A stretch of 64,000 bases of DNA, taken from positions 186,001-250,000 of the forward strand of contig CP007060.1 of assembly GCA_000230955.3 (NCBI GenBank), read 5' to 3'. A program made the translations under genes and the position numbers. The notes under the pieces are model-generated. The model did no database searches. It saw only the letters and a program-made list of their open reading frames with translations, and was not told the DNA's origin. The DNA is from Halobacterium sp. DL1 (GTDB lineage Archaea > Halobacteriota > Halobacteria > Halobacteriales > Halobacteriaceae). Positions 11,772 through 20,158 of the stretch are shown here, one piece after another (position 1 is the stretch's first letter; each line of letters begins with the position of its first letter).

Positions 11772-12572
11772 ATGCAACGACGTGCTGCAGCGATATCCGT
11801 CGCTATTCTGGTTCTGCTGGCGGCCGGTTCGTTCGCACTCATCGGCGCCGCAGAGCAGCCGGCGGTGTCGCTGGAGGACCCGGACTACTCTGTCGCATCG
11901 AACGAGACCCGGACTGTCGGTGGAACGGAGTACCAGTTCGGTGAGGTCTCCGAGGGTTCGGCGTCGGCGACGTGGGTCAACGAGTCCGCCCAGTACACAG
12001 AGACCTGGAGCGAGAACGATACGGTCGCCTACCAGGGTGCGAACTACACGGTCGTGATTCCGGACGGAGAGGACCCGACGACGTTCACGCTCGAGGAGAA
12101 CCAGACGGTCGACCGCCCCACCGTCGAGCAGAACGGCACGACGTACGTGGTCATCGAGGACGGCGAGAACCGCACGCTCGTGCCCCGCGACGACTACCTC
12201 CCGGAGCCGAGCGTCTTCGAGTTCAGCGAGGGGGACGTCGTCGACTACGAGGGCAACGACAACGAGACCACCGTGGCCTCGGTCAGCCCGAGCGAGGTGA
12301 CCATCGAGTGGTTCGCGCCGATGACGAACGACCTCTCGTTCAGCGAGGGCGAGAACACCACATTCGGTGAGACCGACTACAGGGCGCACTTCGCCCAGCA
12401 AGACGGCACCACCGTCCTCCAGCTGACGACCGACTACGCGGACTACAGCGACGACGTCGACGCCCAGCAGTTCTTCAACGAGCGCGTCAACGGCCTCTGG
12501 GGCGTCGTCATCCTGACGCTGTCCGCGGCGGCGCTGATCGCGATGCTCGCGTTCCTCCCCTCCCGGTACTGA
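11772..12572 (+). CDS. Secreted, membrane-anchored protein of unknown function
   Basis: The 266-residue product has an N-terminal hydrophobic signal or anchor segment (AAAISVAILVLLAAGSFALIGAA, residues 5-27). A long extracellular acidic region of beta character carries many N-x-S/T sites (NETRT, NESAQ, NYTVV, NQTVD, NGTTY, NRTLV), compatible with S-layer-type N-glycosylation. A C-terminal transmembrane helix (LWGVVILTLSAAALIAMLAFL) ends in SRY. This suggests a surface domain held between two membrane segments or anchored at the C-terminus. I recognise no catalytic motif. A small membrane protein gene follows on the same strand. Confidence 0.75.
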   Translation: MQRRAAAISVAILVLLAAGSFALIGAAEQPAVSLEDPDYSVASNETRTVGGTEYQFGEVSEGSASATWVNESAQYTETWSENDTVAYQGANYTVVIPDGEDPTTFTLEENQTVDRPTVEQNGTTYVVIEDGENRTLVPRDDYLPEPSVFEFSEGDVVDYEGNDNETTVASVSPSEVTIEWFAPMTNDLSFSEGENTTFGETDYRAHFAQQDGTTVLQLTTDYADYSDDVDAQQFFNERVNGLWGVVILTLSAAALIAMLAFLPSRY

Positions 12573-12626
12573 GCCGACGACTCTCGATTCGTCAGCGTTA
12601 ACGTCTTCCGCGGCGACCGCTCCTCC

Positions 12627-12827
12627 ATGCAACAGCTGTTCGCGGACAGGCTGGACGTGTTCGGCGTCCTCGTCGGCGCGTTCCTCGCGCTCGTCGGTCT
12701 CGGAACGCTCGTCGGGATGCCGTGGCAGTACGGCGCCAGCGGCGTGGTGACGGTCCTCCAGATCTTCGGCGCGCTGGCGGCAGTCGCCGTCGGCGTCGGT
12801 CTCGCCTGGCTCACGCACACACAGTAG
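12627..12827 (+). CDS. Small two-helix membrane protein
   Basis: A 66-residue protein with two predicted membrane helices (FGVLVGAFLALVGLGTLVGM and GVVTVLQIFGALAAVAVGVGLAWL) joined by the short PWQYGAS loop. It begins at ATG 12627. The size and the PW motif in the loop suggest a conserved haloarchaeal family of unknown role. It follows the membrane-anchored protein gene by 54 bases and may be in the same transcript. Confidence 0.7.
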   Translation: MQQLFADRLDVFGVLVGAFLALVGLGTLVGMPWQYGASGVVTVLQIFGALAAVAVGVGLAWLTHTQ

Positions 12828-12899
12828 ATATCGAATATCTTTCACGAAGCTCCTACGCGGCTACTAGCCGCGGTTGCGTTGCCGTCGTCTTCCACGCTT

Positions 12900-13111
12900 G
12901 ACAGCACCCCCGAATGGTCGATAGTCTGGAACGATCTCGGGTCGGGAGAGTCATTGCACGTTATATCCTCCATTTTGTTTACCGCAGTATATTCCGTCAC
13001 TCTCGCCCTCTAGTGGATCATTTCGTGGATTTATTGCTATATTTTCCAGGCCGTTATCAGATACGAATCCAATCACATAACGTATTTATAACATTACTGT
13101 CATTGTCTGCC
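12900..13111 (+). promoter_or_regulatory. AT-rich upstream region and promoter of the chemotaxis transducer
   Basis: About 170 bases upstream of the transducer are unusually AT-rich for this genome (gttatatcctccattttgtttaccg and similar). A clear TATA element, gtatttataac, lies at 13082-13092, about 27 bases before ATG 13112, so the transcript is probably leaderless. A frame open from 12914 runs through this region, but its codons are unlike the gene and it would bury the promoter. I see no other gene here. Confidence 0.65.
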
Positions 13112-14035
13112 ATGGCCGAGAGCAATACCACGACTATCGAGGACGATCTCGACGAAGATGTCGTTGACGACGTTGACGGCGACGCCGACGAGGAGATCGT
13201 TGAGATACAGGAGTCGCTGGCGGAGTTACACCGGTCCTCCGTCGAGATTGCCGGATCCATCGACGAGATCACCGAACTGTCCGATGGACAGGCAGAGAAC
13301 ATGGCGGAGGTCTCCAGCGAAGTGTCGGAGCTGAGCGCCGCCATCGAGGAGGTAGCGGCGTCCGCTGACCAGGTATCGTCTGCTGGCGAGGAAGCCCGCG
13401 CGAGTGCCGAATCCGGCCAGGAGTCCGCCGACGAAGTCATCGACGCTATGGAGAGCATACAGAGCGCCTCCGACACCGTTGCCGAGGACGTCCGGACGAT
13501 CCAGCGTGGCGTCGAGAAAATCGACGAGATCACCGAGGTCATCAACGACATTGCCGACCAGACGAACTTGCTGGCGCTCAACGCCAGTATCGAGGCCGCA
13601 CGCGCAGGTGAAGCTGGTAGCGGGTTCGCTGTGGTCGCGGACGAGATTAAGGAACTCGCTAGCGACTCTCAGGACCAGGCCGCCGAAATTGAGGTTATGG
13701 TCTCGGAGATTCAGACCGACGCTGAGAACGCTGTCGAGAACCTCGAGACGAACACAGTCGAAGTGGAGGACGGTCTCGAGAAAGTAGAGGAGGCGATGCA
13801 CACGCTGAACGAGATCTCGGAGGCCGTCGACGAGGTCTCCCACGGCATCGAGGAGGTCGCAAGCGCCAGCGACCAGCAGGCCGCCAGCGCGGAGGAGGTG
13901 TCCGCGATGGTTCGGGAGACCTCGGAGCACGCGGCCGACGTCAGCGACGAAACGCGGGATATCGCCGCTGCCGTCGAGGAACAGACCGCGATGGTGAAGG
14001 ATATCGACGACGCTGTCAACAGTCTAACTGACTGA
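13112..14035 (+). CDS. Soluble methyl-accepting chemotaxis transducer (Htr)
   Basis: The 307-residue protein has the signalling domain of archaeal transducers. The hairpin tip at about residues 143-185 is highly conserved ([20 protein letters not shown], then [13 protein letters not shown]) and binds CheW and CheA. The heptad-rich flanks with E/Q/A pairs are the methylation helices. There is no transmembrane segment and no sensor domain beyond a roughly 30-residue acidic tail at the N-terminus, so input must come from the tail, the cytoplasm or a partner. The start at 13112 agrees with a TATA box 27 bases upstream. A cheW gene follows 6 bases after its stop. Confidence 0.92.
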   Translation: MAESNTTTIEDDLDEDVVDDVDGDADEEIVEIQESLAELHRSSVEIAGSIDEITELSDGQAENMAEVSSEVSELSAAIEEVAASADQVSSAGEEARASAESGQESADEVIDAMESIQSASDTVAEDVRTIQRGVEKIDEITEVINDIADQTNLLALNASIEAARAGEAGSGFAVVADEIKELASDSQDQAAEIEVMVSEIQTDAENAVENLETNTVEVEDGLEKVEEAMHTLNEISEAVDEVSHGIEEVASASDQQAASAEEVSAMVRETSEHAADVSDETRDIAAAVEEQTAMVKDIDDAVNSLTD

Positions 14036-14041
14036 CTGACG

Positions 14042-14464
14042 ATGTCCGTCACCACTACACAGGGCGACGAGCAGGTTCTCACGTTCCAGCTTGACGGCCA
14101 GGAATACTGCGTGTCGATCACGGCGGTGGACGAGATCGTGGACTACAACCAGGCGGTCACCGCCCTTCCGGAGACTGACACCCACGTCGCAGGCGTCATG
14201 GACCTGCGTGGTCGCACTACCACCGTCGTCGACCCGAAGGAGGTACTCGACACCGAGGGCGACGGCGACGGTGACCACGTCGTCGTCTTCGACAGCGAGG
14301 GAGAAGACGCCAACCCTGTCGGCTGGATCGTCGACTCTGTCAGTCAGGTCATCGGGTTCGACCTGGAGGACATCAGCGAGGACGTCGAGAGTTCGCTCGC
14401 CCGCGGGGTCGTTCGCAACGACGACGACCGATTTATCGTCTGGCTGGATCCCACTGCGTTCTAA
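14042..14464 (+). CDS. cheW: CheW-like chemotaxis coupling protein
   Basis: A 140-residue CheW domain protein that couples transducers to the kinase CheA. The two SH3-like lobes are visible (VLTFQLDGQEYCVSITAVDEIV at about residues 12-33, then HVAGVMDLRGRTTTVVDPKEVL, and WIVDSVSQVIGFDLEDI). The gene is 6 bases behind the transducer, so the pair is one operon. No cheA, cheY or cheB lies nearby, so the main chemotaxis cluster must be elsewhere and this may be a second, dedicated CheW. Confidence 0.92.
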   Translation: MSVTTTQGDEQVLTFQLDGQEYCVSITAVDEIVDYNQAVTALPETDTHVAGVMDLRGRTTTVVDPKEVLDTEGDGDGDHVVVFDSEGEDANPVGWIVDSVSQVIGFDLEDISEDVESSLARGVVRNDDDRFIVWLDPTAF

Positions 14465-14524
14465 CTGGCGGCTTGTTGTCGGCTGTCTCACGCCCGACAC
14501 TCTCCGTTCTGGGTCACCGAAAAG

Positions 14525-14550
14525 CGAGCCGGGCGCGATGTTGAATCGCC
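14525..14550 (-). repeat. Partial degenerate copy of the tRNA-Lys 3' end
   Basis: The bases gcgagccgggcgcgat at 14525-14540 match gcgggccgggcgcgat at the 3' end of tRNA-Lys (14664-14679) with one mismatch. The match continues more weakly into the T arm (gttgaatcgc against ttgaacacgc). Such 3'-end copies are what integrases leave at attachment sites. Only about 120 bases separate the two copies, and no integrase gene remains. Confidence 0.5.
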
Positions 14551-14664
14551 GGAACTTCGCTCCCACAGGTCGCTCGTTCCGTACTTCAAATCGCTGGCCC
14601 GCGGCACGACTACGAAACGACGCGAGCGACATCGCAGTCGCTCGCGGTCGTTGTCTAAGAGTAG

Positions 14665-14738
<74 letters not shown>

Positions 14739-14830
14739 TCGGTTACACGTCTCTTGGCGCGACGTTAAACGTTTACCATCCCCGGAACTCGCCCGGAAGG
14801 CTTAGGCCGCCGTCGGTGGACGCCTCTGCC

Positions 14831-16075
14831 ATGGACGACCTCCAGGAGTTCGCGTCGCGCCTCGTCGGCTTCGCCTCCACGACGGGCGACGAGGCTGCCG
14901 TGGCGGCGTGGTTCGAGTCACGACTCGCCGGTTGCGGTTTCGAGACGTACACGTGGCAGCCGGACGCCGATCGCCTGGCGTCCCATCCGTCGTTCCCGGA
15001 CGAGCCCCGGGAGATCGACACGGACGACCGCCCGAGCGTCGGTGGCGTCCTCGAGTTCGGCGACCCGGACGCGGGGCCGACGGTCGTGCTCAACGGCCAC
15101 CTCGACGTCGTGCCCGCCGACCCCGAGGTGTGGTCGGCGCCGCCGTTCGAGGCGACGTGGAATGGAACCGAACTCACCGGTCGGGGCGCCGCGGACATGA
15201 AGGGCGGGCTGGCGGCGTGCGTGTTCGCGGCGTGCGTGTTCGCGGCGAAGCGACTCGCTGCGGACGGCGCAGGCGACCTTGACGGCAGGGTGGTCGTCGA
15301 GGGCGTCGCCGGCGAGGAGGAGGGCGGTGTCGGCGCGGCGGCTGCGGCACTCGACAACCCCTACCCATTCGAACGCGACGCCGCGGTCGTCGCCGAACCG
15401 ACCGAACTCACGCCGGTCGTCGCCTCGGAGGGGAGCCTGATGAAGCGTCTCCGGATCACCGGCCGGTCCTCGCACGCGGCGACGCCGTGGCGCGGCGAGT
15501 CCGTCCTTCCCCACTTCGAGGCCATCGAGCGGGCGTTCGAGGAACTCGCGGCCGAGCGCGAGGACCGGGTCACCCACCCGCTGTACGAGGCGTTCCCGAC
15601 GAAGTGGCCCGTCGTCTGCGGCACCGTCGACGCGGGCGACTGGGCGTCGACCGTTCCGGCGTCGCTGACCGCCGAGTGGCGCATCGGCGTCGCGCCCGGA
15701 GAGACAGTCGCGGATGTAGAGGCCGAGTTCGACGCCGCGCTCGAATCGGTCGTCGCGGACAGCGATTGGCTCCGCGAGCACCCGCCCGCGTTCGAGCGGT
15801 TCTCCGTGCAGTTCGAACCCTCCGAGGTCGACCCGGACGAACCGGTCGTGCGCGCGGTCCAGGGCGCGATGACGGCCAACGGTTTCGACGACACCGAGGC
15901 CCGGGGCGTGACCTACGGCGCGGACGCCCGCCACTACGTCGACGCCGGCATCCCGACGGTCATCTTCGGACCGGGGAGCATCGACCAGGCGCACTTCCCC
16001 GACGAAACAATCGACTTCCGGGAGGTCGAGGCAGCCGTCGACGTGCTCGCGGCCACCCTGCGTCGTCTACTCTGA
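14831..16075 (+). CDS. M20 family metallopeptidase or deacylase
   Basis: A 414-residue zinc hydrolase of the ArgE/DapE/aminoacylase family. Metal ligands appear in the usual order: LNGHLDVVP (about residue 78), GRGAADMKGG, the catalytic GEEEGG, VVAEPTEL, and a late His in DQAHFPDE. The dimerisation insert (LRITGRSSHAATPWRGESV) is present. The exact substrate is unclear; N-acyl amino acids or small peptides are likely. ATG 14831 is preferred over GTG 14816 because a cttagg TATA-like element lies about 27 bases upstream. Residues around 130-140 contain ACVFA twice, from a tandem 15-base duplication. The 3' end overlaps the convergent gene by 9 bases. Confidence 0.88.
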   Translation: MDDLQEFASRLVGFASTTGDEAAVAAWFESRLAGCGFETYTWQPDADRLASHPSFPDEPREIDTDDRPSVGGVLEFGDPDAGPTVVLNGHLDVVPADPEVWSAPPFEATWNGTELTGRGAADMKGGLAACVFAACVFAAKRLAADGAGDLDGRVVVEGVAGEEEGGVGAAAAALDNPYPFERDAAVVAEPTELTPVVASEGSLMKRLRITGRSSHAATPWRGESVLPHFEAIERAFEELAAEREDRVTHPLYEAFPTKWPVVCGTVDAGDWASTVPASLTAEWRIGVAPGETVADVEAEFDAALESVVADSDWLREHPPAFERFSVQFEPSEVDPDEPVVRAVQGAMTANGFDDTEARGVTYGADARHYVDAGIPTVIFGPGSIDQAHFPDETIDFREVEAAVDVLAATLRRLL

Positions 16076-16729
16076 GAAGTACTCGCGGAGCGCGTCAGCG
16101 ACGACGTCGTCCGGGTCGCGGTCCAGGTCGCTGGCGTGGCGCCGCAGGTCGCGGTACACCGTCGGGGGGAGTCTGAGACGGAGTTCGCCGGGCGTCACCC
16201 CGAGGTCCGCGAGCACGTCCCCGACGTCGCGGCCGTCGTTGACCTCGCTGGCGGCCGCCCGGACGTCCCGGACCGTGAGGTCGGTGTCGACGACGGCCCA
16301 CGCGAGCAGGTACCGGTCGTCGCCGTCGATGCGCGCGATGTGCTTGGCGGCCGACGGCGGGATGGCGCCGCGGGCGACGTGCTCGCGGACCGCCCGCGGC
16401 AGGTCGTGGACGCGCGCCCACTTCCGGATGAACGAGACGCCGACGCCCTCGCCGGCGCGCTCCGCGGCGGCCTTGTACGACCCCACCGCGCGCACGAGCG
16501 CGGCGCAGGCCGCGGCGCCCCGGAGCACGTGCAGGTGGCTGTCTTCGAGTTCGTTGCGCGCGAACGCGGCGACGGTGTCGGCGGCCTCGGCGACGCTCTC
16601 GGGGTTGCCGGGGTCGAACGCGACGGCGTCCCTGGCGTGGTCACCGGTCACCCGCTCGTCGCCGCGAACGACGGGTTCGCCGACGGGTGACTCGCGGTCC
16701 GTCGGCGGCCGGCCGTCGTCCTCAGTCAT
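16067..16729 (-). CDS. ParB/KorB-like HTH protein of unknown function
   Basis: The 220-residue protein has an acidic N-terminus followed by a helical region. Residues around 85-135 (SYKAAAERAGEGVGVSFIRKWARVHDLP, then REHVARGAIPPSAAKHIARI) resemble the helix-turn-helix and repeated helical part of ParB/KorB proteins. There is no ParB CTPase box. The C-terminal LRLPPTVYRDLRRHASDLDRDPDDVVADALREYF looks like a ribbon-helix-helix segment. This suggests DNA binding with two motifs; the target is unknown. It converges on the M20 peptidase gene with a 9-base overlap. Confidence 0.7.
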   Translation of the reverse strand: MTEDDGRPPTDRESPVGEPVVRGDERVTGDHARDAVAFDPGNPESVAEAADTVAAFARNELEDSHLHVLRGAAACAALVRAVGSYKAAAERAGEGVGVSFIRKWARVHDLPRAVREHVARGAIPPSAAKHIARIDGDDRYLLAWAVVDTDLTVRDVRAAASEVNDGRDVGDVLADLGVTPGELRLRLPPTVYRDLRRHASDLDRDPDDVVADALREYFSE

Positions 16730-16778
16730 GACGTTCTGTAGCGGTGGCGGCGTAAAGTCCCTGTTGCTCGTCGCAGCG

Positions 16779-16892
16779 TTACTCCTCGGCCTCTTCGCGG
16801 CGCTCGGAGAGGTACTCCCAGATTTCCGTGCAGCCGGCGCCGGGTTCGACGTCCGCGAGGTGGTCGTCGTCGCGGTCTGTGCGGTCGCTCAC
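16779..16892 (-). CDS. Very small acidic protein (37 residues)
   Basis: It starts with GTG at 16892, which overlaps the stop of the preceding 29-residue ORF (GTGA). The product starts VSDRTDRDDDHLADVEPGAG and ends CTEIWEYLSERREEAEE. The central GAGCTEIWEYLSE looks like a conserved motif rather than random sequence, and the stop/start overlap suggests coupled translation. The function is unknown. Without a comparison to other genomes this remains a moderate-confidence gene. Confidence 0.5.
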   Translation of the reverse strand: MSDRTDRDDDHLADVEPGAGCTEIWEYLSERREEAEE

Positions 16893-16978
16893 TCGCCGTC
16901 CCCCTCCGTCGGGACGAACAGTTCCGGGGCGACGTCGGCGGACGCGTGCTGGCGGCGGCCGCGTGGTCGTTCTGACAT
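16889..16978 (-). CDS. Very small protein (29 residues)
   Basis: ATG 16976-16978 is preceded by a GAGGAG ribosome-binding site (read on the minus strand). The product runs from MSERPRGRRQHASADV to APELFVPTEGDGE. The TGA stop overlaps the GTG of the next tiny ORF by the usual 4 bases of a coupled pair. A basic head is followed by an acidic tail. The longer open frame in which it sits (to 17512) has no support upstream. Function unknown. Confidence 0.45.
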   Translation of the reverse strand: MSERPRGRRQHASADVAPELFVPTEGDGE

Positions 16979-17132
16979 ACTCCTCGCTAGGGGAGGGTAG
17001 CGCATAACAGTCGCTTCCCCCGCAACGCCCGCCAGTGCTGACCGGTACCGGCGAGCCCTGACGGTGTCCGTGACGACTGGCAGGCGTTGCCCGCGCCGAC
17101 GAGGGGAGGGGGACGCGGCCCCGAGTAGTGGC

Positions 17133-17462
17133 ATGGCGACGCGACTGCGACTGCTCGACGACGCCGCGTGGGTCAGCGTGAACGACGACCGCGCGGCGGG
17201 CGCCAGCGAGGTGTGGCCGGTCGCGGACTCGTTCTGTGCGTGCCCGCTGGCGTGGCTGGCCGTCGAAGCGTTCGTCGAGGTCGGTGCCGACGGCCGTCGC
17301 GTGGACGCCCGGGCGACCGGCCACTGCGTGACGTGCGGCGAGGCCGGGACGACGTCCTGGCTCCCGGTCGGGCGCGTGACCGACGACGGGTTTTCGACCG
17401 CGACGGGGGTTCGTCGGTCCCGGCAGGGCTCGCCGACATCGGCCTGCCGCACGGAACCTTGA
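17133..17462 (+). CDS. Small cysteine-containing haloarchaeal protein
   Basis: A 109-residue protein from ATG 17133 (MATRLRLLDDAAWVSVND). Cysteine pairs appear as FCACPLAW (about residues 32-39) and HCVTCGEAGTTSWLPVG (about 70-86), so four cysteines could bind one zinc ion. The last 20 residues are basic and less like haloarchaeal protein; they precede the nitrite reductase promoter. The function is unknown. An upstream in-frame start at 17064 would add a basic stretch that looks non-coding. Confidence 0.55.
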   Translation: MATRLRLLDDAAWVSVNDDRAAGASEVWPVADSFCACPLAWLAVEAFVEVGADGRRVDARATGHCVTCGEAGTTSWLPVGRVTDDGFSTATGVRRSRQGSPTSACRTEP

Positions 17463-17504
17463 CACCAAACGCGGCTTGGTAAGGGTGAGACTCGACTAGT
17501 CGGT

Positions 17505-19265
17505 ATGGCCACGGACGTCGAGCGCTGGAAAGACGAAGTTTACGGCAACGACATCCGCGAGCACCTGTTCAGGTTCGCGGAGGAGGGGTGGGACGCCATC
17601 CCCGAGGACGAGCACGACGAGTGGTTCGAGCGGTTCAAGTGGTGGGGGCTGTACCACCAGCGGAAGGGTCAGGAGTCCTACTTCATGATGCGCATCGGGA
17701 CGCCCAACGGCGTCCTCGAACCTGGCCAGCTCCGCACCGTCGCGGAGGTGGCCGACGAGTACGCCCGCGGTCCCGTCGACAATCCGGAGTTCGGCGCGGC
17801 GTACTGCGACTGGACGACCCGCCAGTCCATCCAGCTCCACTGGATCAAACTCGAGGACATCCCGGACATCTTCGAGAAACTGGAGGCCGACGGCCTCTCC
17901 ACGCAGCAGGCGTGTGGTGACTCCTGGCGCAACATCGTCGGCTGCCCGGTCGCCGGCAAGGACACCCACGAGCATATCGACGCGTGGCCGGTCGCCGAGG
18001 AACTCCACGAGACGTTCAAGGGCAACGACGAGCACTCGAATCTCCCGCGGAAGTGGAAGGTGTCGGTCACCGGCTGCGACCAGGGCTGCGGCCAGGGCGA
18101 CATCAACGACCTCGCGTTCGAACCCGCCGAGAAGCACGGCGAACTCGGCTTCAACGTCCGCATCGGCGGGGGTCTCGCGCGCAAGGAGCCGCGGTTCGCC
18201 CGCGACGTCGACGTCTGGGTACCCGAGGAGAAGGTCGTCGACATCGCGGACGCGGCGACGCGGCTGTTCCACGACCACGGCGACCGCGACAACCGCTTCA
18301 ACGCCCGCATCAAGTTCCTCGTTGACGAGTGGGGCGCCGAGAAGGTGCGCCGCGTCCTCGACGAGGAGTACGCCGACTGGGACCTGGAGACCGCGGGCGA
18401 GGACCTCCGCGACCAGTACACGTACAACGCGGGCGGCGACGAGCACGGCGACCACGTCGGCGTCCACGAGCAACCCGACGGCAACTACTACGTCGGGCTG
18501 AACGTCCTCGTCGGCCGGCAGGGCGTCGACGACGTCATCGAACTTGCGGACCTCGCCGACGAGTACGGCTCCGGAGAGGCCAGGCTGACCCAGCGCCAGA
18601 ACATCATCGTCACCGACGTCCCCGAGAGCGACCTCGACGACTTCCTCGCCGAGGACCTGCTCGAGGACTACTCGCCTGACCCCCACCCGTTCATGCGCGG
18701 GTCCATCGCGTGCACGGGGACGGAGTTCTGCTCGCTGTCCATCGTGGAGACGAAGAACCGCCAGGTGCGCTACGCGCGCTGGCTGAAGGAGAACGTCGAT
18801 GTCCCCGACGGCGTGACGGACTTCCACATCCACCTCTCGGGCTGCACCGCCTCCTGCGCCCAGCCCCAGATCGCGGACGTCAGCCTCCGCGGGATGAAGA
18901 CCCGGAAGGACGGCGAACCAGTCGAGGCCCTCGACGTCGGCCTCGGCGGCGGCCTCGGTGAACACCCGCAGTTCGCGGACTGGGTGGAGATGCGCGTGGC
19001 CGCCGACGAGGTGCCGGGCTACATCCAGAACCTGCTCGCCGCCTTCGACGAACAGCGGGAAGGCGAGGAGACGTTCCGGGAGTTCGTCGCCGCACGCGAC
19101 GAGGACGCGCTCGGTGACCTCGCGGACCCCGAGGAGACGGACTACGAGGACCCCTACATGCACAACACGAAGATGACGTGGTACCCGTACGCCGACGAGG
19201 ACGACCTGGACGCGAGCCCCGCCCCGACGGACGGCGACGGCGAGACCATCTCGGCGGACGACTGA
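17505..19265 (+). CDS. Ferredoxin-dependent nitrite/sulfite reductase (siroheme)
   Basis: A 586-residue enzyme with the two-fold repeated nitrite/sulfite reductase architecture. Two ferredoxin-like half domains (about residues 50-130 and 310-380) alternate with two siroheme/4Fe-4S domains. The cluster cysteines are in CTGTEFC (about residues 403-409) and CTASC (about 447-451), as needed to bind the siroheme-bridged cluster. It reduces nitrite to ammonia, or sulfite to sulfide, with six electrons from ferredoxin. In haloarchaea this family is usually the assimilatory nitrite reductase; the DUF6360 gene after it supports that, but no nitrate reductase is in the window to prove it. Confidence 0.88.
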   Translation: MATDVERWKDEVYGNDIREHLFRFAEEGWDAIPEDEHDEWFERFKWWGLYHQRKGQESYFMMRIGTPNGVLEPGQLRTVAEVADEYARGPVDNPEFGAAYCDWTTRQSIQLHWIKLEDIPDIFEKLEADGLSTQQACGDSWRNIVGCPVAGKDTHEHIDAWPVAEELHETFKGNDEHSNLPRKWKVSVTGCDQGCGQGDINDLAFEPAEKHGELGFNVRIGGGLARKEPRFARDVDVWVPEEKVVDIADAATRLFHDHGDRDNRFNARIKFLVDEWGAEKVRRVLDEEYADWDLETAGEDLRDQYTYNAGGDEHGDHVGVHEQPDGNYYVGLNVLVGRQGVDDVIELADLADEYGSGEARLTQRQNIIVTDVPESDLDDFLAEDLLEDYSPDPHPFMRGSIACTGTEFCSLSIVETKNRQVRYARWLKENVDVPDGVTDFHIHLSGCTASCAQPQIADVSLRGMKTRKDGEPVEALDVGLGGGLGEHPQFADWVEMRVAADEVPGYIQNLLAAFDEQREGEETFREFVAARDEDALGDLADPEETDYEDPYMHNTKMTWYPYADEDDLDASPAPTDGDGETISADD

Positions 19266-19267
19266 CG

Positions 19268-19531
19268 ATGGCCGACCGCGTCCTCAAGGTCAACGCGTTC
19301 ACGACGTTCACGCTGCTCGACGGTGAGGTCGAGGGCCACGGCTGGCAGACCGACGCTCCCGCCGTGCTGAACGTGACGACCGGCGACGGCGACGTGATCC
19401 TCGAACTCGAACTCGACAACACCGAGACCGACGAGGTCCAGTCCCACGCCGACCGCGCTAGCCTCTCGCCCGACGAGGCCCGCGAACTCGCCGCGGAACT
19501 CGAATCGTACGCCGACCGCGCCGAGGAGTAA
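19268..19531 (+). CDS. DUF6360 family protein
   Basis: An 87-residue acidic protein (MADRVLKVNAFTTFTLLDGEVEGHGWQTD to LAAELESYADRAEE), with a predicted beta sandwich followed by one helix. ATG 19268 lies 2 bases after the reductase stop, so the genes are one transcript. It resembles the haloarchaeal family called DUF6360, which I recall beside nitrite/sulfite reductases. It could be an accessory or regulatory subunit, but no activity is established. Confidence 0.75.
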   Translation: MADRVLKVNAFTTFTLLDGEVEGHGWQTDAPAVLNVTTGDGDVILELELDNTETDEVQSHADRASLSPDEARELAAELESYADRAEE

Positions 19532-19568
19532 CCGTCCTCGCGGTGCTCCGTCTCGGTGCACACCCCTT

Positions 19569-19967
19569 CTATTCGGTGTCGCCCTCCCAGTCCGCGCGCT
19601 CGCGCCACTCCCGTTGCTGGCGGCGCTCGGTGACGTGTTCCTCGCCGCCAGCGAGTTCGTCGCGGACCGCGGTCTCGAACTGCGTGACATCCGTGAGCAG
19701 GCCGTGCCGGAACGCCTCGACGAGTTCGTAGCTCCACTGGTCGCCGACGGCGCCGGCGGGCAGGTGGTCGTCCCGGAGCGCGTCCGCGAACTCATCGTGA
19801 CCGGTCTCCCGCAGCAACTGCTCGGCCTCGTCGAGGTGGTCGACGCCGCGGCCGAGGCTGTGGTGGAAGCCGAGGAGGCGTCCGTACGCGCGGTAGACGT
19901 GCTCGACGCCCAACTGGAGTTCGTGGAGCGCATCGCGCTCGTCGGGGGTGGGGTCGTCCATGTACAT
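19569..19967 (-). CDS. Conserved helical protein of unknown function
   Basis: A 132-residue, mostly helical acidic protein. ELQLGVEHVYRAYGRLLGFHHSLGRGVDHLDEAEQLLRETGH forms an amphipathic bundle that could hold a metal through its H/E residues. The C-terminus is charged. It converges on the DUF6360 gene. Three possible starts lie close together (19976, 19967, 19961); 19967 is chosen arbitrarily among them. No function is recognised. Confidence 0.7.
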   Translation of the reverse strand: MYMDDPTPDERDALHELQLGVEHVYRAYGRLLGFHHSLGRGVDHLDEAEQLLRETGHDEFADALRDDHLPAGAVGDQWSYELVEAFRHGLLTDVTQFETAVRDELAGGEEHVTERRQQREWRERADWEGDTE

Positions 19968-20060
19968 TCGTAGCACGGCGACCCGGTTATTCCTGCGGGC
20001 ACCCCGGCACCGAACGCCTCATGCAGTGGCTGTTTGCGCGCCCCGGCCGACCACCCCGGA

Positions 20061-20135
20061 ATGTCGGCTGCGTCCGCGTCCCGCGGCTCCCGCTGGTTCG
20101 TCGTCGTGGGCGGCGGCTTCCTGGTCGCGTTCTAG
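20061..20135 (+). CDS. Candidate 24-residue hydrophobic peptide
   Basis: A short ORF, MSAASASRGSRWFVVVGGGFLVAF, has a small polar and basic head followed by a single hydrophobic segment, the layout of a one-helix membrane peptide. It lies in the gap between two convergent genes. There is no clear ribosome-binding site, and it could be chance. Confidence 0.25.
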   Translation: MSAASASRGSRWFVVVGGGFLVAF

Positions 20136-20158
20136 TCCGCCGCGCTCGCGGGCCGTAA

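Noticed and set aside
12914-13111. N-terminal extension of the chemotaxis transducer
   Set aside because: It would read through an AT-rich region and the TATA box 27 bases before ATG 13112, and its residues are unlike the acidic protein.
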